64,000 nt of DNA from Epiperipatus broadwayi (GCA_028023455.1 JAQFVV010000255.1:680001-744000); one strand, 5' to 3'. Counted from the stretch's first letter, positions 22,518 through 35,530 are shown. Notes: a model not told the origin generated them from the letters alone. Translations and numbers: made by a program.

Positions 22518-23632
22518 CTAGTTATGTTCTCAATATAAATATGTCAGTAATAACTCTCTAAAAACTTGAATGTTTATTAATTGCACGAGTGTGATTAACC
22601 AATGGTGTTTGACAATCCTTGTTTAAAAGCAAAATCAATTTGGCAAACTGTTTTGTTATTTGTATTATCATTAATGGCATATATCATCAGCACCACTTTT
22701 ATATTATACATATAAAAGATCAAAACCTACAAAAATTATTGAAAGCCAGAAAATTCTTAAGATATAATACGATCAGTCTAAGAGTTGGGACATTTGTCCA
22801 GCAGTCTTTTTAAAATAGTAAAAAACACACGCGCATATACATTATTTGGTCAACATAAATAGAATATGTAGATTTGTTATTTTGTAATTATTGGATATGT
22901 GCACACATATGTATACAATAAACAAATATAAGCTTGAGAATCTTAAATGATATTTTTAAACTGTGTTTTTGCTTTGAAATTGTTATATTGTTTATATCAA
23001 TTTTTGCGTTTCATTTTCTTCTCAGCTCTTTTCTATATATAACTTGCTTCTCGTGTCTTTAATTATCTTTATTAATATATGTTGGCTGTAAATTATATAT
23101 ATATGTCAAATATCAAAATTCAATCCATTATAAAAAGAGTTAAGTCCTTCTGCATCTTTCAAAACATAGCGATTCTAAATAATACTTATATATGTCAGAT
23201 AATACTTCTAAATTTAGCAGCCATGAAGCATTGGTAGTTAGTTCAGAAAAGTAATACATTGTCCATTTAATTTCATTGTTGTGAAGACAAGTCGTAAATA
23301 TTCATATTCAGCTCAAGTTGTTTTTCATTATCTTGAATTCTTATTATCCCCTACGAATGAGAATCTTTATAACTTCTTTTCTTTAGTTCTCTTTAGATAA
23401 TTCTGAGTTCAGCGGATATTTCCTCTTTTTTAAAAAAAAAAATCTTTAATCTTACAATTATTCTCATCTCCCATTTCACCATTTTAATAAAATTTTTGCC
23501 AAGAATTATTAAGAAAAATTAACATTTATTTTAAACTTATTAAGCAATAAATTACGATTTCTTAGTTTTAGTGTAATTGTCTTTATTATTGAATGATGAA
23601 ATTAAAATAAAATAATCACGATGGGACCAAAC

Positions 23633-23635
<3 letters not shown>
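22518..23635. other. Unassigned AT-rich DNA
   Basis: No gene was supported. The 64-codon frame at 22619-22813 has no motif. Confidence 0.5.

Positions 23636-23707
<72 letters not shown>
23636..23707. repeat. CT dinucleotide array
   Basis: An uninterrupted CT array of about 36 units. Confidence 0.95.
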
Positions 23708-23709
<2 letters not shown>

Positions 23710-25028
23710 TTTGATAGGCAAGATTAATGATAATAGTATCATGTGACCTCAATTTTGCAAATATTGAGATAAATGAACATCGTTAAATTATAGAGAGATA
23801 GACTTGTACATTTTTTTAACACTTTTCTAATTAGCATTTTCTCATAATTATCTAAATTACACCAATTATTATTTTATAATTAAAATGACAAAACCATCCA
23901 ATGGTAGATCAGTACTATAATTTTATTTAAATAATTCATTTTTGTCATGCATTTCTAATTAATATGTTAATTAAAACTCATATAATTACATGTTAGGAAA
24001 ACTTTTAAATTTTAATTATTATTGATAAAACTTTATTTAACTTTTTTTTTTAGTTGTAAAAATTTACTACAAAGTAATTTCTGTATTATTATAGTAATCA
24101 TTGGTCACATTCAATTTTATAGGTTATAAAATTTGGCAATTAATAAACATTTCTTACCCTAAGTTTGACCTCTGCCTAAAGGTAAATCTCAACCTGTTGT
24201 AAATATACTATTTCTTTTTTCTTTTTTTAAGCACCCAAGTTTTTGGTTATGATGGAATTGTTACATATATCAATACATTTATGATTTTGAATTTCTGCCA
24301 TGTTTTGACGCTTAGTGAAAGAGAGTCATGTGTTATATTTACTTTAAATGAAATTAAGAAAGAGATTAAAAGATTTCAAGATCATTCTAATGAAAAACGG
24401 TTTTCAATTATATAAATAATTATTGGCAGTCACTGAAAAAAAAATCAGTCTGGCAATTTCTTTAAGAAAGAAATCACAATTAGGAAAGAAAATTATAGAA
24501 GATATAGCTATTGTAAAATTCCAGTACAAACAAAAAAAAAAAATGCAGCTTAAATTATAATGTTTTGTAAAAAAAAAAAAAAGGTATGAAAGTAGTATAT
24601 TCATGTACAATAGAATAAAAAAATCACTTTAGAACGAGCAATTATTTATGCAAATCCATCACATTCAATAATAGTAAAATACACTGGAACATTATTATAT
24701 CAATTTACAGTCAAAATTGTATCATCATTTGAACAATTAAACATTTTTATAATTGAATGTATTTTTATCTTTGTTTGAGATGATTACTGCAATATTTGAA
24801 TTGAGAAGAATGGTGTTAGTTTAATAGTTAGAAATTCTGTTTCCAGCAATTAGAAATGAATAGAACATAATTATTGTTTGCAAGTACACATATGATTCAA
24901 AATGTAGGAGATAAAAAACATTGCACTTCCTAATTTGTTTTATTTCTTGCCAACATTTAATCAGGATTTGAATAGTTAAGCAATTTTACTTCATTAAAGT
25001 GTAAAGAACTTCCAATGTTAGAATTGCT
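23708..25028. other. Unassigned AT-rich DNA
   Basis: Only A- and T-run-rich sequence. The minus-strand frame at 24404-24610 reflects poly(A) tracts. Confidence 0.5.
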
Positions 25029-25145
25029 CTTTTTTTTTCCATGTATCAAAGCATTGGCCAGGAAGCAAACCCACGACAACTGTCTGCAAGACACTGCTTG
25101 CAAGGCGGCTGCACTGACCTCTTGGCCACCAACACTTGACAAGAT
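25029..25145 (-). mobile_element. tRNA-derived SINE, family A, copy 3
   Basis: Read on the minus strand: GTCAAGTGTTGGTGGCCAAG, AGGTCAGTGCAGCCGCCTTG, a B-box-like GGGTTTGCTTCC, then GGCCAATGCTTTGATACATG and an A run (the T run at 25030-25038). It is closest to copy 4 at 35.8 kb. The two overlapping minus-strand frames here (24957-25203) are shadows of the SINE. Confidence 0.75.
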
Positions 25146-25552
25146 TTACTATTTGTTCACCATTAGTAAAAATTTTCATGTCTGAGGGAGTGGAGAGGAG
25201 CAAAGAATTACAGCTCTCAAAATTTCCAGCAACTTTGAATTAAGAAGATCCTAATGGAAATCTTGTTAAAATGAGGAAATTCATTTAATATAAAATAGGG
25301 GCAGATTTAAGTATGATGAATTTTTATTTGGTAATATTACGTAGTCTGAATAATCTTCAGAATGATAATGAATATGAAATTATTTTTAGATGATAACCTA
25401 AACACAATTCAGATCATTGTTTTTTTAAAAAATATTCTTACAAAATTACTGATAATTAATATATTCAATATTAATGTGATTTTAAAGCAAATATCTAAAG
25501 AAATATGAAATTGCTTTTGCTCTATACATTCTTTTCTCATAATGCAGATACA
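25146..25552. other. Unassigned AT-rich DNA
   Basis: Nothing recognised. Confidence 0.5.
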
Positions 25553-25800
25553 GAAGCAAAACTCTCCTTTGTACAGTAGTGCCACCTAGTGTAAGCTAGA
25601 GTAATCAGTGGATGCAAAAATATTTAGTGCATAAAATTCCTATCTAGTGTATACTCATTCAAAATCCTCAGACTAGTTTCTAGTTTGTGACTTTTCTCAG
25701 TCAGGAATCTTAGATCTGAAAACACTGCACCTAGATTTTAGGATCTAATGTAACCCTCTAGCAGCCAACTTTTACTTTTTTAGTTAAATGTGGAAAATAG
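25553..25800 (+). repeat. Dispersed repeat, family B, copy 3
   Basis: GCAAAACTCTCC, GTAGTGCCACCTAGTG, AGAGTAATCAGTGGATGC and AGTGCATAAAATTCCTATCT match the linear family B copy at 14.6 kb in order and extend to a shared CAGC(T/C)GCC...CA 3' part. It is more diverged than the 22.2 kb copy. Confidence 0.65.
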
Positions 25801-27194
25801 TGACCACATGATGTTTAGTGGTTTAATGGAGTTACCATGTAAATGTATGGATAATCCAGAAAGAGTTGAGTTACTTTTAGACTTAAAGAGTTAATATAGT
25901 AATTAAATAAGCAAAAAAAGCAAATGAAAGCTCTTTATGGGGTAACAATGAAGAAAGTAGCAATACTCATGAGGTTTTCCAATTTCTGATTGGTCAGACT
26001 TTGAGAAGTTTCTATATTTACTTTATTCACTTACTAAAAATAGATAGATAGATACTCTATTTTCCAAAAAAATATTGTATGGTTGGATGAGTTAGCTAAG
26101 GACCAGAAGTATAAAAAAAATCACATAAACACTGATAATAAGAAGCTGAAACAAAGTAAACACATATTTATCATAAAAGAAAATTTAAATTTATAATAAT
26201 ATTTAAAATTGGCATTAATTTTAAGAAAAAAATGCAATAACAACTTCAGATAATAATAAAATTCTGTTTTAATTTATAAAAAAAAATGTTTCAAAGGAAA
26301 TTTTTCTTATTGTCGAATAACTACATAACTTGTTTTCTGAAAGTGTTAGTGTTATGATGTTATAAACATTTTTTTTAAAATTAACAACATGAATAAAAAA
26401 TAACTATATGTTTTTTTTAAAAAATCAACATATATATTTCAAAAATTAAAAGATATAATAAGGGCAGTATAGTTAAGCCTTAAATATTATTAAGACTTAA
26501 CTATAAAAATTTAGCTTAATTTGTTCACATAATGTAAGCAATAATGTTTATGTTGAATTCTTAAAGAAAAACATCAGTAGTGTATTAATTTAATTATGTA
26601 CCCATATACAATGAAAAATATTTATTTTTTAATACTGTTTATTTTTGAAATTAAAAGTAAAAATTAATTTTTGAAGATCACCCTAGATTTTTTTGTCATA
26701 ATAATTGTAATTAAGTAATTTGTTTTCAACAGCACTAGCAAACTCTAGCATATGAAATGGTGATCATGTGATATTTTGATGACTTATTTTCATTTACAAA
26801 AAGCTATTTTAATCTTTCTTTAATAAAAATCACCACAACAGATAAAAAGAAATTTTTGCTTTAAAAATAAAAAATTTTTTTCAAAAAATAATTTATATTT
26901 ATTTTTGGAAAATCTAATTTATAAAATTTTATCAGATTTTTGATAGCTACTGCTAAAACAGAACCTAAAAAAAATTAAATTCAATGAAGGATCAAAAGCA
27001 GTAACTAATTTTTATATATTGGACTATTGAAATAAAATTCGGTTAGAATTGAATATTTGTAAATAATTATGTATGTATTAATAGTCTAATTTACTAAAGT
27101 TAAGTAAAATATGACTAATTTTATTTTAATAAAAACACATTATTGGAAGACAATACCAATTAGAACATCATGAAACAAGAAGAAGCAAATTAGA
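25801..27194. other. Unassigned AT-rich DNA
   Basis: No gene was supported. A GATA repeat of four units lies near 26040. TGGTGATCATGTGAT near 26759 resembles the complement of the family B left flank and may be an isolated fragment. Confidence 0.45.
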
Positions 27195-27352
27195 ACATCA
27201 CAAGATCATCACTTCTTATGCTTGATCATAACTGTGTTTTAGATGAGTAGGCACTTGATAGGGATTTTAGGCACAAGCATTCTGGCATCCATCAATTACT
27301 CTGGCTTGCACTTAGTGGCACTATTGTATGGAAAGTTTTGCCTGTTTTAATA
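27195..27352 (-). repeat. Rearranged family B repeat, copy 4
   Basis: The first 45 bases (GATCATCACTTCTTATGCTT region) are the left flank of family B in plus orientation. From 27241 the sequence is the inverted right arm, ending GTTTTGCCTGTTTTAAT. This is what a family B fold-back would look like after loss of its left arm. Confidence 0.6.
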
Positions 27353-27696
27353 AACAAATTAAAAATTATCAGCATGAAAAAAAAAGATAATTCTGAAAAG
27401 AAAAATTATACTGATTAACTCGAAAAAATGTAAAACATAAATTTATACAAAATATGATCTTATTTTAAATAATATTGTCACTAGAAACATGCAAATAGTA
27501 TATTCACTAAGTGACGTGCTTAAATTGTTGAAAAAAATCTGAATTATCTAAAACAATTTGTTAGAAAACATTATTTAGATTTCCAACAAGCGATTTCTTC
27601 TATATCTGTGGCAATACTTAACAACTACTAGTAAAGCATTGAATTTTGTAAGGATCCTAGATATTTCAATCATTCATTCAACAGCTTTTTAAAAAG
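27353..27696. other. Unassigned AT-rich DNA
   Basis: Nothing recognised. Confidence 0.5.
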
Positions 27697-27960
27697 AATT
27701 TTTATTAATTCATCTTCAAATAGTCATATGGGAATCACCCACGAACCATCGGCTGAATAATTTTATAAGGCTGAAAAATACTGTCACTCTAAATACAAGA
27801 TAAAATATTTGGAAAGATAAGAATGAATCCACCTTATCTTTTTTACCTAAATTTATATGTATGTAGGCCAATCTTAAGTATTTAGAAAATGAAAGCATGA
27901 AGGTCTTAATCAATCACATTTAATTCCATTCACTATATTGTGCCAGGCATTATTAAATGG
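27697..27960 (-). repeat. Dispersed repeat, family E, minus copy
   Basis: The reverse complement matches 30905-31215 in order: TATAGTGAATGGAATTAAA, GATTGGCCTA, TTTAGGTAAAAAAGATAAG, a CTTATCTTGT block and GGTGATTCCC-ATGACTATTT at the end. The minus-strand frame at 27716-27913 is not considered real. No known transposon ends were recognised. Confidence 0.7.
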
Positions 27961-28780
27961 CCTTGCACAAAGTCTGTATTAAGCACAACAAATATAAAAA
28001 TGTGCTAGATTAATAATGGAGGTTCAGTCTGAGCAGTAGAATACCCACACACACAAATTTAAATATTGTACATGTATAATAAACTTATGTATTTTTTTAT
28101 TTTTGTTTTTTCTTTTTGTATATTTTTTATGATATGTCATTATATGTATTTGTTTTTTTTTATTTTCCAACATACTTGTATATTTTTTTTAAATTACTTT
28201 TCTAAAGATTGTAATTTTATTCCATAAGCAAGTAATGTTAATAGCTTTTGCAAAAATCTGATCAAAAGCAAAAGGTTTGATAATGCTATAATTAAACTGT
28301 TATCTCTTTAAAAAAAAAAAATTCTTTTGAATTGATTTTGTAAGCAAGTGGTCTGGGTTATTCAAGATGGATGTCAAACTTAAAATGTAGAATTTAATCG
28401 GAAAGATAAAAGGAATGTTTGCAATCTAAGTGATAAGCTAAATTAAAAGGATTGTCTGATTCATTCTTCTCAGAGGGATATCTGAATTGGTTCTTATTAG
28501 TGGGATTGATAGTGCTGTGGGATTCATTCTTTCTTTGGCAGCCATTCTGGGCAAGTCATTCTTTTTTGTGGCTCCAGAATTCTCCAAGCAACCAGCTACT
28601 TAGAGATTCATTTACGAATAGGACTATTAGGGACATTCTTAAGAACAAATCCATTATACAGTTCTTTTAAGAACTCTTGTCTTTGTGGATTCGAGTAACC
28701 ATTGGAGACAGCTTATGAAAATTTATTAATAATCCTAATTATTATTAGATATATAAAAAAAGAAGATATAAAGCAATATA
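27961..28780. other. Unassigned DNA, partly less AT-rich
   Basis: AT-rich to about 28370, then less AT-rich from 28450 to 28700, where a 72-codon frame (28452-28670) is rich in Trp, Phe and Leu but shows no domain. GATTCATTCTT and related motifs recur locally, suggesting repeat-derived sequence and not a gene. Confidence 0.4.
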
Positions 28781-28995
28781 CTAGAGATTCCAGCAAAATG
28801 ACCATGGTGTAGACAACTAGCCAGTGCACCGCCCTTTGTCTGTCCCAAGCTGCCAAGATGTGACCATGCCAATTCCAGCCGCCCATGCTGAAGACAAATG
28901 CCGCCTTGCTAAATGGATGAAATCTTCACCACACAGCCAGTTAACTTGAAGCCCACTCAGAGCCCAGAGGAGAAGAATGAAGACGCAGATATAAG
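28781..28995. other. GC-richer island, possibly LTR-derived
   Basis: A sharp rise in GC (ACCGCCCTTTGTCTGTCCCA and similar) without an ORF. Comparable islands sit inside the LTRs at 15.8-16.0 kb and 47.7-48.0 kb, and an interior relic of the same element type begins 300 bp downstream. An LTR origin is therefore a reasonable but unproven reading. Confidence 0.3.
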
Positions 28996-29269
28996 TTTAT
29001 TTTAAGATATTTATTAATATTGAAATAATTAACTTTGATATTTCCGATTAAATATATTATTTTTTGTTATTATTATTAATCATTTAAAAAAGAGAGAGAG
29101 AGTCTCTCACGTATGTATATGAATTTATGGTTATTACGGGCATAAATGATAAAGCTTTTACTTAAATCCTTGGAGTCAATTTTTTTATTTCAAATTCTAG
29201 TATTTTCAACAAAGATTGCAATGAGATTCTTTTTTTTTTTTGTTGCTATTCATTTTCCTCTTGTTGTTA

Positions 29270-29600
29270 CTCCTGGAATTTGTCATATATGGATATACAT
29301 GTATGTATATGCGTACAATGCTTATAATATTCGGCAAATACGATATCTCATGCTGAATATCTAAAAATGTATTTAACCGTATATCCTTTTTAAGTTTTTT
29401 TTTTTTTTTTGGTACTGCTGCACTTTATGATGCGTGCAAGAAGGGATTGATCTATTATAGATTCTCTGTAAGCAAGTACTCTAATAACTTTATATTTAAA
29501 GTAATAGTAAGTGTATAATTGTGCTGTGCATATATACATGTACAGGAATTTATCTATAGCAAGAGGGAAATAGATACAGTACCTTATGGTGAGTATGATA
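29270..29600 (+). mobile_element. Relic of the LTR element interior
   Basis: The blocks ATTCGGCAAATACGATATCTC, CTGCTGCACTTTATGATGCG, TGCAAGAAGGGATTGATCTA, GTAAGCAAGT and GGAATTTATCTATAGCAAGAG match 19480-19735 inside the LTR element in the same order and spacing. The two are clearly diverged, so this is an older or different family member. No matching LTR was recognised beside it. Confidence 0.7.
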
Positions 29601-29688
29601 TAGTATCTGAGCCAATGCAACCTTGTTGACTTGTTGAAAAAGACGAAATTATTGAAATATCTCATAATGCAAATATACGTACGCATAG

Positions 29689-29913
<225 letters not shown>

Positions 29914-30904
29914 GCTATCAACAAAAGGGTTTTAAAGCACTGAGTAAAAGCGCATGCCTGTATGATCGGAAATCTCATATCTGTATATCAAATCACACAA
30001 AATAAAATTTATTTCTATTGGGTAAAAGGAGCTCAGACCACTTCCATTACTTATAAACATTGTAAATAACTTTAGGGATTTATTATTTTTCTTATTTAAA
30101 ATTGTATTTTATCTATTTCAATGCCTCGAATATATATATATGGGGGGATAATTAATTATTTAGTATTTTTTTTATTATTATATCATCATTAGTACGAAAC
30201 AGTGGTGGATATTTGGGATTAAATAAATATTTAATCATATTATTAAACTTGTTTCGTTTTTGTATTATTATTATTTATATTGATCAAAAGGTATTCTTTC
30301 CTTATCAACCACGTACCGGTAATAATCATTTAACTTACCCATTTGAAGACCCTAGATTGTAGAGTGACTGATCTAGCCACAAAGGGATATCGCACTACCG
30401 GGGTATTAAATCTTAGTCTTATGCTCCGCGGAACATATGGTATTGCACATCCTCCTAGGAGGGTGAAAAATTCATTTTTTGATTCTTTTCTTAGAAGTGG
30501 CATGCAAAAGTCTATTTTTTAAATAGATTTTTCAAAGGTGTGTACTTGCCATTGTTCTAAATATTTGGGCATTCAAATAAGATATCAACTAAAGGGTGTT
30601 TTTAACTGGAAGAGTCCTGTCAATCCACTCTTTCTATCAATTTAACTGAAGGTATCAATATACATGAGTACAGACAATCGGCTAGATTGATATCCACTTC
30701 TTTACCTGTTGAATCTTGGTCACTTCATGCTCAGTGCAAGATTAGGAAAAGAATTCCGCAGGGATTATGGACTGGTACAATATATTAATAAATGATGTTT
30801 ATGAAATTTTTACAAATTACTGCTAGATAAATAAATAATTAGTTCTATATATTTAGTAACACATCTAATATTAACATGCAGTAAATTGTAAAAAATTTGC
30901 AACA
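29914..30904. other. Unassigned, partly GC-richer DNA
   Basis: The section 30300-30480 is unusually GC-rich for this window and could be part of an old LTR. The section 30600-30790 has an open stretch (SARLISTSLPVESWSLHAQC) interrupted by stops, which was not matched to any family. No feature is claimed. Confidence 0.35.
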
Positions 30905-31215
30905 ATCATTTATTAATATATAGTGAATGGAATTAAAAGTGATTGGTCAGACCTTCACACTTTTATTTTTTAAATGCTTACGATTGGCCTATATATATAT
31001 ATATTTAGGTAAAAAAGATAAGATGAATTTATTTTTATTTAAATGCTATACGATTGGCCTATATATATATATATTTAGGTAAAAAAGATAAGATGAATTT
31101 ATTTTTATCTTTTCAAAGACCTTATCTTGTGATTAGAATGAGATTCTTTCTCAGGCTTATAAATTTCATATAGTGCATGGGTAGGGAGGGGTGATTCCCT
31201 TATGACTATTTACAT
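30905..31215 (+). repeat. Dispersed repeat, family E, plus copy with tandem duplication
   Basis: Homologous to the minus copy at 27697-27960. It contains two near-perfect 70-bp units: GATTGGCCTATATATATATA begins at 30982 and at 31052. The other copy has one, so the duplication occurred after dispersal. Confidence 0.75.
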
Positions 31216-31217
31216 GA

Positions 31218-31692
31218 CACTAGATCAGGGATGAGCAATTATTTGGCTTGGAGGCCACAGAGGTTGGCAATAGGCCGCATCAGGGAGCACTTTGTGGAAG
31301 CAAAGGGCCGCACCTTTTTTTCATGACACAATAAACACTACTTTATTTCCTGTATTACTAAAGAAATATTTGTTTGTCAATTCTTCATTAAACACATGAC
31401 ATTGATCACTGATTTTACATTTTGTTGGTAGGTTTATGATTTCACTAAAGTTGGTTGCTAATGCAAAGACAAAATTGAAATTAAACAGATCAACTGGAAA
31501 AGTACTGCACATCATATCTACACTGTGCATGTGTGTATTGGTGTGGCAATCCTAGTGGAAAATATGAGATGAATCTTCGGTCACGCACGGGAAGGAAATA
31601 TCAGTTCAATACAGATTTTTCTGCTTGTTTTGACAGGCTGCATAAAAACTTTTAGCAGGCCACATGTGGCCCTGCCCACCCCTGCACTAGAA
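31218..31692 (+). mobile_element. hAT-type MITE
   Basis: The element is 31226-31684 (459 bp). The left end CAGGGATGAGCAA and the inverted right end CAGGGGTGGGCAG match the hAT terminal pattern CAGGGGTGGGCAA. The flanking CACTAGAT (31218-31225) and CACTAGAA (31685-31692) agree at 7 of 8 bases, the 8-bp duplication of hAT elements. Inner GGCCACA-type blocks near both ends extend the inverted similarity. The interior has no transposase; the minus-strand frame at 31321-31530 has no hAT motif. It would have been moved by an enzyme encoded elsewhere. Confidence 0.85.
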
Positions 31693-32167
31693 AAATAAAT
31701 AATTAGTTATATATATTTAATTCATCTTTCATGTTCTAAGATGTTATTAAAGCTGATTGTTGTATAAAAACAATGAACTTCATAGTGTTTCACAACCATA
31801 TATTTTCTAGTAATGCTATATCTTACTGAACAGGAGTCTATATTCTGAATCAAACATTTTGTGTAATGACTAGGAAAAAAATATATTATCTGTTTTATAA
31901 TTTACATGCTGATGCTATTTAGTAAAAGTATGTTTATAGAAACATTAAATAATATCTTTAAATTGTAGATATTGTAATAAAATATTTTAAGCTGCATTGT
32001 TGTTAAATAGTTTTGATTTCAGTCTGCAACTAATTGAAAAGAAATCAAGTAAGATTTACCACATAGAATCATGTGAGACCGATTTCTTTATATATTATAA
32101 AAAATAATATGTAGACTAGATATTTTTAATGGTTTGGAGTACTGCAGTCCCTATAGAAGTATTCCTT
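31693..32167. other. Unassigned AT-rich DNA
   Basis: Nothing recognised. Confidence 0.5.
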
Positions 32168-32698
32168 TTGTATTTTTATGTTGGACTATTTCCATCATCT
32201 AATTAATATATGTATTGAATGTTTTTTAAAAAAATTAACTTTATTTAAATATTCCAAATACATTCAACTGTTAGTAATAGCACATCAAACAGGTCAGTAT
32301 ATGCACAATGTTTTGAGAGGTATTATTCTCCCCTCTTCTTCAGGTGTTGCTGGCCTGACCCGTGACAGTACTAGCATGGGATTCGAACCTGGGTCCTTAG
32401 ATTCTTGAGTTTAAATTTTTTTTAATTTTAAGACAACCTTAAAAAACTCAAGAATCTAAGGACCCAGGTTCGAATCCCATGCTAGTACTGTCACTGGTCA
32501 GGCCAACAACACCTGAAGAAGAGGGGAGAATAATACCTCTCGAAACATTGTGCATATACTGACCTGTTTGATGTGCTATTACTAAGAGTTGAATGTATTT
32601 ATGTATTTGGAATATTTAAATAAAGTTAATTTTTTTTAAAAAAACATTCAATACATATATTAATTAGATGATGGAAATATTCCAACATAAAAATACAA
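32168..32698. repeat. 531-bp palindrome with tRNA-like B box
   Basis: Two arms of about 245 bp are inverted copies with very few mismatches, separated by an AT-rich loop at about 32416-32443. In the right arm AGGTTCGAATCCCATG (32467-32482) contains a perfect B box (GGTTCGAATCC), so the unit is probably a tRNA-related SINE present twice, head to head. Both arms also carry CCTGAAGAAGAGGGG...CCTCTCGAAAC (32512-32546 on plus), which has the CUGANGA...GAAAC arrangement of a hammerhead ribozyme core, though the outer stems were not found. The frame at 32178-32408 is a by-product. Confidence 0.85.
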
Positions 32699-35464
32699 TT
32701 AGAATATCATCATCATAAACCTTCAGTAAAACACTAAGTATTCCTTTTCTCTCCATACTAATCTAGAATGCATTGTATTACCTGCAAATATATTTTTTTG
32801 TTTTTAAAGATATCTAACCAATATGAATAATTCTGATAACTTTATCCCATTGCTAACAATTAGCTGTAAAACATTAATATTATTAATCCATTGAGGTTGG
32901 ATAAGGCAATTTAAAATTGAAAACATTTTCTTTAACAGAGAATAATGTTTAGTGTGTATTTTCAATAGGCCTTATAGTTTAGTGTTGGTTATTTAAAAGT
33001 CAATGCACTGTATTGAATAGGACCTTTAGGATAGGTGTAACCTATCCATTTATTATATAATCTAGATTCATATCAAAATTAGGTAAAATTTGAAATCTAT
33101 TTTTAGATTATTATTGTAGCTAATCTATAGTCAACTAATTAATTATCTAATGTTTTAGTCAGTAAATGAATATTTAGCCATTTCTTACTAAGAAGTAAAA
33201 CAAGAATGAAAAACTGCTCAAATTCTTACTACCACTACATTTGAGAGTCTCATGAGCAATATCTTTTCCTTCACAAGTTTTTATATGAGGAGATGAAAGA
33301 GAAATCTTTTACTCTGCCATGGATTATTTAGTCTGTCTTGTAATACGGATTGGTATTAATTGTTAATGATGTGATTCGAATACTTCAAAAGTTTTTTAAA
33401 ATACTCATTTTGCTAATTTTTAATTATCAATATATAAATTAATCCAATTATACACCACCATTTTTTTTTAAATCTTATTTTAATCTTTATGAGTTATTTT
33501 TATTTCAATATATTACATGGTCATTTTCAAAGAGGCTATTCAATGCGGTCAAAACGTAGGAAAAGGGGGAAATAAATTAATATATAGAGTTTATTAAGAA
33601 CAAAACACAATCTAAAAAGGAAAAAAAGTGTGTGTTATTTAAATTTTATATATTAAAATGCATGTGCCATATTTGAACTAAGAAAATGGAGAAACATTTA
33701 TTAATAGTGGAATTATTAATGAAGTATTATTATATTAAGTAGTTTTTAAATTTCCTTTTCTTTAATGATCTATTTTTATTCACTTTACTATTTTTGATAA
33801 TTAATATTTCTATTATCATGTGTTTTAAATTTTTTTTTACTTTTACACTTAAAATTCTTTAATTTTTATTTTTTTTATTTTGTCCTTATATATAAATAAA
33901 ACTTCCACTTCCCCACACATTCTCTAAACATATGATTAAAAAGATCTGAAAAAAGATTAGTGAGCTTCAAGATACGTTTGGTGCTAGATCAGCACTTTTC
34001 AGTATTTCGTTTTATAAATGATTAATAATAATTATTAATATGCTTTGCTGAAGTGACTGGAATCAAAGTTTTGAGTGCAGAAAGCGTGATAATTATAAAC
34101 TGAAGTTTACATTTAATATATATATATATGTGTGTGTGTGTTAATTATAAAATAAAATGTCAATATAATTTACATTTGGTCTTTAAATGACATTACAAAA
34201 GAAACACTATACGCAAATAATTCATGATATCTATATTTATATCAGGTCGTGTGCCCAAAATCAAGTAGCATGATTAAGAAATAGCGTATTACGATCAATA
34301 ATAACTTTTAATCACCATCAATCGTATTTTGCCATTTCCAGTACTATTTTAATACAATTTACTTTAGCATCTTAGTATTTTTAGAACTTCATTGTAAGAT
34401 ATTTAAACTTTACATTATTAAGATTCATATAAATTATATTTTGATTTTAAATGAAATTGTAAAATAAAAAATGATACATCTTTAATTTTCTGGGTAAAAA
34501 ATATATGTATTATTTATTTGCGATTCACTTTTGTTTTTCAAAAAATGCTAACTTTATTCTATAGAGGGCACTTGAGTAAGCATTTCAAGGACAATATAAC
34601 CTTGGATTTAATTTGTGTATTTGATATTTGTAATGTTAGGCATATTAATATATATATTCTTTTGTTACGGAAATATGATATACAGTGAAGAAACATAATA
34701 ATATTTCTATAAATAGAAAAAAAAATAAAAGCTTCACATCAATTTATAAAGTATTTTCATTTTTAATTACAGCTCGAAGAAAATGTTTTAAAGGTGACAA
34801 AAATTATACTATATTTTCCAAAACAAATTTATTATATATATTTCATATTCCAACAACAAATTTATTAGCAAATGAAATTAAAATATGAATTCCAATTTTA
34901 TTCAAAATCACTGTCTACTTTTTAATACATGGAAGGATAATTAAATAAATATCAACAACAAAATTATAATTAAAAATGAAATCACATCTTTAAAATTGAA
35001 AGACCTCAACTCACTGCGTCTGTGACTTTGATTCAAATACTAGTGGTACTTATAAATAATTTACGATTTTTCAAGTAGGTTCACAATTTTTTAAATAACT
35101 AGTTCAAAGTTAATTCATCTAGAAATTTAATGTTGGCCTAGATACCTTTGACATACCTAATATCCTATAGCGTTGATACCTTGGTTACTCACATTTGCTT
35201 ATTACCACTATAACAGTATAAGCTCAAAGACATATACAAAATACTTTTTTTATTTCTGGATGCTGTAAGAACTGAGATAATAATTGTTCTCTCTCATTAC
35301 TCTGGAGAAGATTGAAAAACAGTCTTATAAGTGCAACTATTTATAAACCTATTTTATAACACATTAATTTAATGAAGGTTTTACTCATGATGTTCAAAAT
35401 GCTCCAAAAAATTACACAAGAAAGAAATATACAGTTAATTTTATATACCTGGAGTCTAAATATA
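32699..35464. other. Unassigned AT-rich DNA
   Basis: No gene, RNA or bounded repeat was supported. A short TATATG/TG run lies near 34120-34140. The frame at 34685-34888 is low complexity. Confidence 0.5.
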
Positions 35465-35530
35465 ATATAGGAAGTTTGAATACAGACTTTTAAGCTCACT
35501 TCCACTATCCACTCTAACTCATCATTAAAT
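35465..35530 (-). repeat. Fragment of fold-back family C end
   Basis: GGAAGTTTGAATACAGACTT and CCACTATCCACTCTAACTCAT match the outer end of the family C fold-back at 52010-52070 (GGGATTTGAACTCAGACTTT, CAACTATCCACATTATTTCAT). It is an isolated, degenerate end. The minus-strand frame at 35341-35610 overlaps it and is not considered real. Confidence 0.45.

Noticed and set aside
23636-23707. CT array as a possible promoter GAGA-type element
   Set aside because: No gene or other promoter signal nearby; an ordinary microsatellite is the simpler reading.
28452-28670. 72-codon Trp/Phe/Leu-rich frame
   Set aside because: It looked like a membrane peptide at first, but local sequence repetition (GATTCATTCTT motifs) and absence of any promoter, splice or family signal make it unsupported.
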